Origin: Synechococcales cyanobacterium PMM_0073
Lineage (GTDB): Bacteria; Cyanobacteriota; Cyanobacteriia; Elainellales; Elainellaceae
Direction: 5' to 3'
Assembly (NCBI GenBank): GCA_949127695.1
Contig: CASBQH010000014.1
Coordinates: 1-12,332, forward strand
DNA: 12,332 nt
Part shown: piece by piece, positions 6,636-12,332 of the stretch
Position numbering within the stretch: position 1 is the first letter of the stretch
Layout of the letters: each line of letters begins with the position of its first letter
Notes under the pieces: model-generated
What the model saw: only the letters and a program-made list of their open reading frames with translations
The model's database searches: none
Told to the model about the DNA's origin: nothing
Program-made: the position numbers and the translations under genes

Positions 6636-7899
6636 CCCCGTGTTTCAGACCATTCGCTATCGGCTGCTATTATCCTATCTCGCAGTACTCACGGTGATTC
6701 TAGGACTGTTCGTAGTTGCTGTTCGGACAACCTTTGCTCACAGTTCAAAGCAAGATTTGACCAATCGGGTCGCTGTCTTGGCAAAAGTCGCCAGCGGCGG
6801 ACTGGATCTCGAAGGTGAGAACCTGGAGGTTGACAGTTCAGATGTGACGCTTAACGCAGGCCAAGCCGTGCAGTGGTTTGACCTAGAAGGCAAGCTGGTT
6901 GACCAGCGCGGTGATGATCCGCTGATCTTGCCGATTGATCCTAACCAGTCTGTTCAGATTCAGCGATTGCCCTATGCCGCTGAAGGGGTGACGCTGCCGG
7001 TGCGAGAAGAGGAGCGCAACGATCAGCTGATTGGCTATGTGCGAGCTAGCGAGTCGCTTGAGGCGCTGCACAAAACGCTGTGGCGATTAGATCGAGGACT
7101 GGGAGGCGGCATTATTTTGGCGCTGCTGCTGAGTGGCGTCAGCGGAATTTGGCTGACTCGGCAAGCCATGCAGCCGATTGAAACCAGCTTTCGACGGCTC
7201 CAGCAGTTTACTGCCGATGCATCCCACGAGCTGCGGAACCCGCTGATGGCGATTGAGAGCAATGCTGCGGTCGCGCTCAAATATCCAGAGGGAATTAGAA
7301 CCTCGGATGCCGCAAAATTTCGAGCCATTGCCAGCGCCACCACTCAAATGACGGCGCTGACTGAAGATTTGCTGATGTTGGCTCGATCGGATCAAATGCC
7401 AACTCCCATCCAGCATCGCGTCAACCTCAGCCTGCTGCTGGAAAATCTGGTGCAGCTCTATGGCGCTGAGGCTGAAATCAAGCAGATTGCGCTCAAAGCC
7501 GAGATTTTGCCAGATCTAGAAGTCTTGGGAGATGCAGTGCAGCTGACTCACCTGTTTACCAATTTGCTCAGCAACGCCCTGCGCCATACCCCAGATCAAG
7601 GCGCAGTTGGGCTGCAAACTGCGCGTGAGGGCAGCCAAATCTGGGTCAATTTGCAAGATACGGGCGTTGGGCTGGCTCCCGATCAGCTGGCGCATATTTT
7701 TGATCGATTCTGGCGAGCCGATCGCGTTCGTTCGCCTGGATCAGGCTTTGGGCTAGGATTGGCGATTGCTCAAGGGATTGCCCAGAATCACGGCGGCTTG
7801 ATCACAGTCACCAGTCAATTGGCTGTGGGTAGCTGTTTCACGGTGCGCCTCCCGGCTGACTCTGAGGCGCGTGCTATGGTCAAACGGGGTTTAGGTTGA
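6604..7899 (+). CDS. Sensor histidine kinase, HAMP-less, partner of the upstream regulator
   Basis: A 431-aa membrane sensor kinase. Helix 1 spans about 21-43 and helix 2 about 168-186, enclosing a periplasmic domain of about 120 residues that should be the sensor; it matches nothing I know. Only about 20 residues separate helix 2 from the phospho-acceptor H208 (ADASHELRNPL), so there is no full HAMP linker. This organisation is common in cyanobacterial kinases of the RppB/NrsS type and in CiaH. The ATPase core is intact: N-box around NLLSNALRH (320-328), G1 DTGVGL (352-357), F-box FDRFWRAD (366-373), G2 GSGFGLGLAI (379-388). The H-box has Asn where Ser or Thr is usual. The ATG at 6604 overlaps the regulator by 32 bp. 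An in-frame GTG at 6640, just after the regulator's stop, is an alternative start. Neither has a strong Shine-Dalgarno, so translation may be coupled. Confidence 0.93.
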   Translation: MVLDIVYEQISPVFQTIRYRLLLSYLAVLTVILGLFVVAVRTTFAHSSKQDLTNRVAVLAKVASGGLDLEGENLEVDSSDVTLNAGQAVQWFDLEGKLVDQRGDDPLILPIDPNQSVQIQRLPYAAEGVTLPVREEERNDQLIGYVRASESLEALHKTLWRLDRGLGGGIILALLLSGVSGIWLTRQAMQPIETSFRRLQQFTADASHELRNPLMAIESNAAVALKYPEGIRTSDAAKFRAIASATTQMTALTEDLLMLARSDQMPTPIQHRVNLSLLLENLVQLYGAEAEIKQIALKAEILPDLEVLGDAVQLTHLFTNLLSNALRHTPDQGAVGLQTAREGSQIWVNLQDTGVGLAPDQLAHIFDRFWRADRVRSPGSGFGLGLAIAQGIAQNHGGLITVTSQLAVGSCFTVRLPADSEARAMVKRGLG

Positions 7900-7908
7900 T
7901 TAGCGATA

Positions 7909-8730
7909 GTGCAAGTTAAAAGTAGCATGGCGCAGGTTTGCCCAACGGCAAGCTTTGAATACCAGCCTCCGGCGGCGGCGTTTGGGGCAGAGCGAATTCT
8001 GGTGAAGCCGAATCTGGGCTATCCGGCAGCGCCGCCCGTGACGGTGAGTATGCCCGTGCTGAGTGCTGTGCTGCGCGGGCTACGGCAGGCTAGCCCCAAA
8101 GCTGAGATTCTAATTGTCGAGGGAGTTTGCTCGCCTGTTTCGCTAGCTAAGATTGCCGCTCGTCACGGACTCTATGCGCTGCTAGATGACCAGATGCAGC
8201 TGCTGGACGCAGACGAACTGCCGCTGAGCGATTATCCCAATCTATCGCCGCAGCCCGTGCGGTTTAAATCCATGCAGGCTCCGGCGCTGCTGCGCGAAGT
8301 GGACTGCCGGATTAGCGTCGGTGCATTTAAGCGCACGATTCTCAAAGATCAGCCGCTAATTTCGGCCTCGCTGAAAAATCTGTATGGGCTGTTTCCGCGT
8401 CGGCAGTACAAGGCCAGAAGCGCCAATTCACGCGGGCAGCTGCATCGTCCCTCTGTGCCACTGGTGCTGCAAGACGTGTATTTCTGCATTGGACATTTGT
8501 TTGATGGGGCGGTGGTGGACGCAGATCAAAAGTTTGTCAGCCCAGACTGGAAGCCCGATCGGGGGCAGGCTGTAAAGCTAGGGCAGGTGATTTGGGGCGA
8601 GAGCTTGCTAGATGTCGATCGCTTAGCCTGCAAACTGGGCGACGAAAGCCCGCCAGATTATCTCACGGCAATTGAGGCGCTGTTAGTGCAATCAGGGGCG
8701 CAATCAGGGGCGCAATCAGAGGCGCAGTGA
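7909..8730 (+). CDS. DUF362 domain-containing protein
   Basis: A 273-aa soluble protein with the DUF362 signature. ERILVKPNLGYP lies near residues 28-39 (the KPN motif). A Rossmann-like strand AEILIVEG follows (about 65-72), then a segment with SASLKNLYGLFPRRQY, matching the family's conserved 'iKNl.G..P' motif. No cysteine cluster for an iron-sulfur centre is present, unlike DUF362-ferredoxin fusions. The family has no settled biochemical function. It begins 9 bp after the kinase stop, so it is probably in the same transcript. The GTG at 7909 has no good Shine-Dalgarno, and an ATG at 7927 (residue 7) is equally possible. The C-terminus carries three QSGA/QSEA repeats from a 12-bp minisatellite. 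The last 15 bp overlap the 3' end of the convergent glycosyltransferase gene. Confidence 0.85.
   Translation: MQVKSSMAQVCPTASFEYQPPAAAFGAERILVKPNLGYPAAPPVTVSMPVLSAVLRGLRQASPKAEILIVEGVCSPVSLAKIAARHGLYALLDDQMQLLDADELPLSDYPNLSPQPVRFKSMQAPALLREVDCRISVGAFKRTILKDQPLISASLKNLYGLFPRRQYKARSANSRGQLHRPSVPLVLQDVYFCIGHLFDGAVVDADQKFVSPDWKPDRGQAVKLGQVIWGESLLDVDRLACKLGDESPPDYLTAIEALLVQSGAQSGAQSEAQ
8689..8724. repeat. Three 12-bp tandem repeats at a convergent gene overlap
   Basis: The unit CAATCAGGGGCG occurs at 8689-8700 and 8701-8712, with a one-base variant CAATCAGAGGCG at 8713-8724. On the plus strand it encodes QSGA-QSGA-QSEA at the end of the DUF362 protein. The third unit also carries the stop codon of the minus-strand glycosyltransferase (TCA at 8716-8718). 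Every unit contains the same antisense TGA. Confidence 0.9.
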
Positions 8731-10293
8731 GCAAACCTGCCAGAGCGTCAGGTGGCTGTCTTGGGTCAGGAGCAGCTGCGGCTGATAGGCAGTTTTGGGA
8801 TTGAGTCCAAGCTGTTTGGCGGTCGTCAACATTGCTTCAGAAGGATTGAACAGAAAGCTGGGCGGGCAATTGTCCAGCTGCGGCAAAAGCTGGGCAGCAG
8901 GCGCAATCCGAATCTGCGTATCGGCTCTAAGGCTGTGGCTGAGCGAAAGCAGATCGAGCGTCTGGTTTGGTTCGGCCAGCAAAACTGGCGCAGGCGCAGC
9001 GTTAATTACAGCCGCTAGCTCTGGATTAGCGCGATTGCGATCTTTTTGGTAGTCGGGAATCCGGTGGAGATTGACCAGACAGGAAATCAAGCTAAGCCCC
9101 AGCAGCAGCCCAACGGCGAGCTGTCGCGGGCGTTGCTTAAACTGGCTAATTCCCACCGCTGCCGCCACTAGCAGCGCCAGCTGAGCCGGAATTAAATATC
9201 GAGAAGTAGCAGCCGCCTGCCCCTGCCTGACCCAATCGAGCAGCAAAAGCGCCACTGGAACCGGCAGCCCCAGCGCCGCAAGGTACAGCCCAATCCGAGA
9301 CGGTAGGTGAATTAGTCGGAAGATCGCATAGCCTAGAATCCCCAGCACGGTTGCCGCGATCATCGCCTCTGCTGCTGCTATCCAACCCGTCGTCACCACT
9401 GGCAGATCAAACCAAATCACCGCAGCGCTGTAGAGCCAGATCGCCGGAGTCAGCCAGATTGGGGCTGCTGTTCGCATCCAGGTTGTGTTGGCCGCTAGAG
9501 CCGTCTGCTGGCTCCAAAGCACCCAAACCCAGGGCAAAAACAGCGCCCCAGTGAGGCAGATCGCCGCTAAATATCGCCGCCTGTCTCGCATTTGTAGCGC
9601 CAGATAAACCGACTGTCCGACTGCCACAAATACGGTTAGCAGTGAGGTGTAAAGGCTAAGCGTCAGCGTCAGCGCGTAGATGATCCAGCTTCTGGGCTGG
9701 TCGCGCCGGATTGCCCGCAATAGCGCAGTTGAGCAAACTATCAGCGTCAGTAGCCAGAGGCTATAAGGCCGAGCTTCTTGAGCATAGGCCACAAAAAAGG
9801 GCGAAATTGCCATAAACCCGACCGCGAGTTGAGCGATTGGCTCAGGCTGCTCACGGCCAAGCTCACGACCAAGCTCACGGCCAAGCTCACGGCAAAACTG
9901 GTACAGCGCCGGTAGCGCCAGCAGGCTAAACAGCACTGACAGACTGCGAATAGCGCTAACTGAGCTGCCAAATAGCCCCATCCAGAGCCGCACCAGCAGA
10001 AAGTACAGCGGCGCATGTTCAGGGCTGCGGCTGAGGGCGCTGAGGCTATCGGTAAAGCGGCGGAGCGGCAGATGCGGGGCGTGGAGCTGCTGATAGGCCA
10101 ACAGATCGGCGGGGCTGTGCGGCTGACCTGTGGCTAGCTGAGCGGTCACTTCGGCTTTGCTGTAGCCTGCGGCGCGGATCGCGGTGGCCACTTCATCGAC
10201 CCAAAAGATTTTTTGATCGAGATAAGCAACGCGAAACAGCAGCCCCAAACCAATCAGGCTAGCCAATCCATAGCGCTGAAGTTGCTGATTCAT
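8716..10293 (-). CDS. GT39-like (PMT family) membrane glycosyltransferase
   Basis: A 525-aa polytopic membrane protein of the GT39/PMT-like superfamily (GT-C fold), which transfers sugars from a polyprenyl-phosphate donor on the outer face of the plasma membrane. After the first helix the luminal loop holds WVDEVATA with the acidic pair D33-E34, the usual catalytic or donor-binding site. PEHAPLYFLLVRLW (91-104) matches the family's second conserved 'HPPLYF' segment. A run of about ten hydrophobic helices follows, then a soluble C-terminal part of roughly 100 residues. Residues 136-147 are three exact ELGR repeats from a DNA minisatellite, inserted in a loop between helices. The ATG overlaps the stop of the GT4 gene (ATGA), so the two are probably translationally coupled. 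The acceptor is unknown; a surface polysaccharide, lipid or protein is possible. Confidence 0.85.
   Translation of the reverse strand: MNQQLQRYGLASLIGLGLLFRVAYLDQKIFWVDEVATAIRAAGYSKAEVTAQLATGQPHSPADLLAYQQLHAPHLPLRRFTDSLSALSRSPEHAPLYFLLVRLWMGLFGSSVSAIRSLSVLFSLLALPALYQFCRELGRELGRELGREQPEPIAQLAVGFMAISPFFVAYAQEARPYSLWLLTLIVCSTALLRAIRRDQPRSWIIYALTLTLSLYTSLLTVFVAVGQSVYLALQMRDRRRYLAAICLTGALFLPWVWVLWSQQTALAANTTWMRTAAPIWLTPAIWLYSAAVIWFDLPVVTTGWIAAAEAMIAATVLGILGYAIFRLIHLPSRIGLYLAALGLPVPVALLLLDWVRQGQAAATSRYLIPAQLALLVAAAVGISQFKQRPRQLAVGLLLGLSLISCLVNLHRIPDYQKDRNRANPELAAVINAAPAPVLLAEPNQTLDLLSLSHSLRADTQIRIAPAAQLLPQLDNCPPSFLFNPSEAMLTTAKQLGLNPKTAYQPQLLLTQDSHLTLWQVCSLRL
9850..9897. repeat. 12-bp minisatellite encoding ELGR repeats
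   Basis: The plus-strand unit CTCACGGCCAAG appears at 9850-9861 and 9874-9885, with the variant CTCACGACCAAG at 9862-9873 and a degenerate fourth unit at 9886-9897. On the coding minus strand it gives ELGR three times in frame. The multiple-of-three period makes copy-number change tolerable for the protein. Confidence 0.9.
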
Positions 10294-11546
10294 GCTGCGG
10301 CTCGTTCAATCTGCTGCTGCCAGATCTCGACTAGGCGCTCGACTGCCGCATCCCAGCTCAAATCGGCCACAGCGGCTCTGCCTCGCGCTCCCATCTGCTG
10401 CCGCAAGACTGAATCATTCACGAGCTGCTGAAGTTTGGCCGCAAAGTCGGCGCTGTTTTGCGGCTGAAACAGCAGACCCGTTTGGCCTGATTCTAGGCTG
10501 TCTGGAATGCCGCCTGCCTGGGGAGCCAGCACCGGAACCCCAGCCGCAAAGGCTTCGAGCAGCGTCAGCCCTCTGGTTTCTTTTTCTGAAGTCGTAATAT
10601 GCAGATCGCTGTTGAGCAGCAGCGCGGGCACGGCATCTGGCTCAATCCGCCCCAAGAAATGCACCGGACAGGGCAGAGCCGACAGCGCCTCAGTAATTTC
10701 GTCGCGCATAGAGCCATCTCCGGCAATCATTAGCGCCACTGAGTTTAGCAAAGTCTGATATTTCGGACTGTTGGCCATTTGGCTCAGCGTCCGCAGCGTA
10801 AATTTCCAGCCTTTGTCGGGCGTGAGTCTGCCCAGAAACAGCAGCTTTACTTTGGCACCCAGATCGGCCACCTGATAGGTTTGCTCAAAGAACCGATCTC
10901 GCTTTAAGGCTGGATCAAATTCCGCTAAATTCACGCCGAGTAGTTCTGCTTTAAGCGCGTTTTTAATTCCCATTTTTAGCGCCTTATTGTAAGTAATTTT
11001 GCTGCTAATCAGCGTTAAATCATAGGCATTGTAAATGCGTGAAACAATTCGCTTTGATATTGCCTGCATCAGCCGAATGATGGGTTTAGGCAGCGCAAAA
11101 TAATCTTCAAGATATGCAATAAAATCTGTATGCAGAAAGCTGACGCAGGGAATGCCAGCCCGCTTGGCAAAATCAGCTGCTGGAATTTTGTCAAACCCCA
11201 GCTGAAGCCGCTCTGGCTCATCGACATGAATCAGATCAGGCCGAAACTCTGCCAGCGCTTTGAGCAGCAGCGGATAGCTGCTCTTTTTCACATTTCGATC
11301 AAATTCTAGCCCCATAAATGGCGCGCTCTCCAGTGGCAAAACCGTGACGCCAGGAAAGATTTCGCCCACATAGCTTGACCAGTTGGCATAGAGGCTGGAA
11401 ATCGGCTGATAGTCTGGACAGATCAGCAGCACCTGATGCCCCATCTGACTGAGGCGTTTAACCCGGTTATAGACCGTGATGGTGACGCCATCAATCACGG
11501 GAAAAAAACCAGAGGTGAGAATTGCGACTTTCATAGGCCGATGCAC
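10290..11546 (-). CDS. GT4-family glycosyltransferase
   Basis: A 418-aa soluble or membrane-associated GT-B glycosyltransferase that uses a nucleotide-sugar donor. The N-terminal domain begins KVAILTSGFFPVIDGVTITVYNRVKRLSQMGHQV, the typical acceptor-side start of GT4 enzymes, followed by IHVDEPERLQLGF. The C-terminal donor domain shows LFLGRLTPDKGW (about 233-244) and the retaining-enzyme E-x7-E motif, E323 to E331, within ETRGLTLLEAFAAGVPVLAPQAGGIPD. It resembles the group that includes cyanobacterial sulfolipid synthase SqdX and plant SQD2, but that resemblance alone does not assign a substrate. An internal ATG at residue 5 gives the more typical start MKVAIL. The gene overlaps the GT39-like gene by 4 bp (10290-10293), so both likely act in one glycan or glycolipid pathway. 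Confidence 0.9.
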   Translation of the reverse strand: MHRPMKVAILTSGFFPVIDGVTITVYNRVKRLSQMGHQVLLICPDYQPISSLYANWSSYVGEIFPGVTVLPLESAPFMGLEFDRNVKKSSYPLLLKALAEFRPDLIHVDEPERLQLGFDKIPAADFAKRAGIPCVSFLHTDFIAYLEDYFALPKPIIRLMQAISKRIVSRIYNAYDLTLISSKITYNKALKMGIKNALKAELLGVNLAEFDPALKRDRFFEQTYQVADLGAKVKLLFLGRLTPDKGWKFTLRTLSQMANSPKYQTLLNSVALMIAGDGSMRDEITEALSALPCPVHFLGRIEPDAVPALLLNSDLHITTSEKETRGLTLLEAFAAGVPVLAPQAGGIPDSLESGQTGLLFQPQNSADFAAKLQQLVNDSVLRQQMGARGRAAVADLSWDAAVERLVEIWQQQIERAAA

Positions 11547-11699
11547 AACCCAACGGGCAGTCTAACTTATCCCACCCATTGAAGCAGAATCCAGGCTCAC
11601 GCAGATCGCAAAGCTAGCTAGCAACACGTCAGCCAAAGCTCCGGCTAAACGCAACTGCAACCTGAAGATCAGGCACGACGAGCCGTGAGCGGCAGTCAA
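11547..11699. other. Intergenic region between rnc and the GT4 gene
   Basis: No gene is visible in these 153 bp. There is a 10-bp palindrome GCTAGCTAGC at 11613-11622. A 7-bp long-range inverted repeat pairs GCTCACG at 11595-11601 with CGTGAGC at 11684-11690. No T-run follows either, so I see no clear terminator for rnc and no clear promoter for the GT4 gene. Confidence 0.35.
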
Positions 11700-12332
11700 T
11701 TAGAGCAGTCCTTGCTTTTTCAGTTTCGCTAAGGCATCGGCTGCCGCTCGCTTTTCAGCTTCTTTTTTGCCGCAGGCTCTGCCTGAGCCACAGAGTCTTG
11801 CATCAATAAACACCTGCGCCAGATATTCAGGAGCATGATCTGCGCCGCCAATCCGCTCAGTCACATATTTGGGCAAGCTACCAAACCGAATCTGCGCCCA
11901 TTCTTGCAGCTGATTTTTACTGTCTACATGCGAGCGAACGCCAGCTGGTTTTGCAGGCGTCGAGTCAAATAGCCGCTCCAGGATAGGCCGCAGCTGCTCA
12001 ATATCGCGTTCGTTGTCCAAGTAGTAAGCGCCAACCACCGCCTCAAACGTGCTGCTGAGCAGATTGGGGTTTTGAAAGCCGCCGTCTCGAATCAAGCCGT
12101 TGCCTAGCCGCATCTTAAAATCAAGCCCGACTTCAATCGCAAATTTGGCGAGCTGCTTTTCGTCCACCAATGCCGAGCGGCGGCGCGTCATTTCATCTTC
12201 TGCAATTTCGGGATAGCCATGATAAAGATAGTCACCGCTAATAAACGTCAGCAGCGCATCGCCCAAAAACTCTAGCCGTTCATTATGCAGCTCACCCGGA
12301 TTCTCGTTCACATACGAGCGATGGGTCAGCGC
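11700..12332 (-). CDS. rnc: Ribonuclease III, N-terminus cut by the window edge
   Basis: The visible 210 residues are the C-terminal part of RNase III, the endonuclease that cuts double-stranded RNA during rRNA maturation and mRNA or antisense-RNA turnover. The frame stays open to the last base, giving ALTHRSYVNENPGELHNERLEFLGDAL. This is the family signature, so the true start lies beyond the window and the GTG at 12311 is not the start. The catalytic domain keeps the Glu and Asp of NERLEFLGDA and the Glu of STFEAVVGAYYLD. The aspartate usually three residues before that Glu is Ser here. The double-stranded-RNA-binding domain covers the last 70 residues or so, from SKNQLQEWAQ to KKEAEKRAAADALAKL. 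Only about 20-40 N-terminal residues are missing. Confidence 0.96.
   Translation of the reverse strand, partial: ALTHRSYVNENPGELHNERLEFLGDALLTFISGDYLYHGYPEIAEDEMTRRRSALVDEKQLAKFAIEVGLDFKMRLGNGLIRDGGFQNPNLLSSTFEAVVGAYYLDNERDIEQLRPILERLFDSTPAKPAGVRSHVDSKNQLQEWAQIRFGSLPKYVTERIGGADHAPEYLAQVFIDARLCGSGRACGKKEAEKRAAADALAKLKKQGLL

Noticed and set aside
5961..7899. Naming the two-component pair rppA/rppB or nrsR/nrsS
   Set aside because: The architecture is similar, but the receiver and periplasmic sequences do not match what I recall of those proteins, and no nickel or photosystem genes are nearby.
8689..8730. Bidirectional terminator between the convergent genes
   Set aside because: The genes overlap, and the repeat has no self-complementary stem or T-run.
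9850..9897. CRISPR-like repeat array
   Set aside because: The 12-bp units are directly adjacent with no spacers and lie in frame inside a gene, so this is a coding minisatellite.
10290..11546. Naming the GT4 enzyme sqdX
   Set aside because: The general GT4 motifs are shared by many glycosyltransferases, and no sqdB or other sulfolipid gene is adjacent.
1..12332. HIP1-type palindrome GCGATCGC as a cyanobacterial marker
   Set aside because: I found partial matches (GATCGC, CGATCG) but saw no full GCGATCGC, so it is not used as evidence. Some cyanobacterial lineages lack HIP1 enrichment.

Overview
The window looks like a piece of a cyanobacterial chromosome, probably from a filamentous or Leptolyngbya-like lineage of moderate GC content. 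The best lineage marker is the gene at 4660-5916. Its C-terminal two thirds match the cyanobacterial 'iron uptake porin' (SomB/OprB-type) family, down to the closing TTFKF. A long tryptophan-rich TspO-like protein, a HAMP-less cyanobacterial-style histidine kinase, a DUF362 protein and an RNase III fit the same origin. I saw no rRNA, tRNA, CRISPR array, transposase or phage gene, so this reads as ordinary chromosome with a few accessory-looking genes.

Layout. From 1 to 2600 two genes lie on the minus strand: a DHA2-like major facilitator exporter and a TspO/MBR-like membrane protein. A 161-bp divergent promoter region with a perfect 13-bp tandem repeat separates them from a plus-strand run between 2757 and 8730. 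That run holds a 154-aa protein of unknown function, a secreted RTX calcium-binding protein, an outer-membrane porin without the usual SLH domain, an OmpR-family response regulator, its overlapping histidine kinase, and a DUF362 protein. The last of these converges on, and overlaps by 15 bp, a minus-strand block: a GT39-like membrane glycosyltransferase, a GT4 glycosyltransferase joined to it by a 4-bp ATGA overlap, and a ribonuclease III cut by the right window edge.

How they may work together. The centre of the window (3344 to about 7900) groups two envelope or extracellular proteins with a two-component system, in the same direction and with short gaps. A plausible reading is a locus that senses an envelope or metal-ion condition and tunes a porin and a secreted calcium-binding protein. 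This is inference from position only: the RTX-porin gap (98 bp) and the porin-regulator gap (44 bp) do not prove an operon. The two glycosyltransferases probably form one transcription unit that builds a surface glycan or glycolipid.

The oddest items are the porin with no SLH domain and an atypical N-terminus, the RTX protein whose N-terminal 230 residues are a separate domain of unknown function, in-frame 12-bp minisatellites in two neighbouring convergent genes, a serine where RNase III normally has a metal-binding aspartate, and the tandem repeat in the tspO-side promoter. No clearly new biological system is visible; the RTX-porin-two-component cluster is the best candidate for a closer look.
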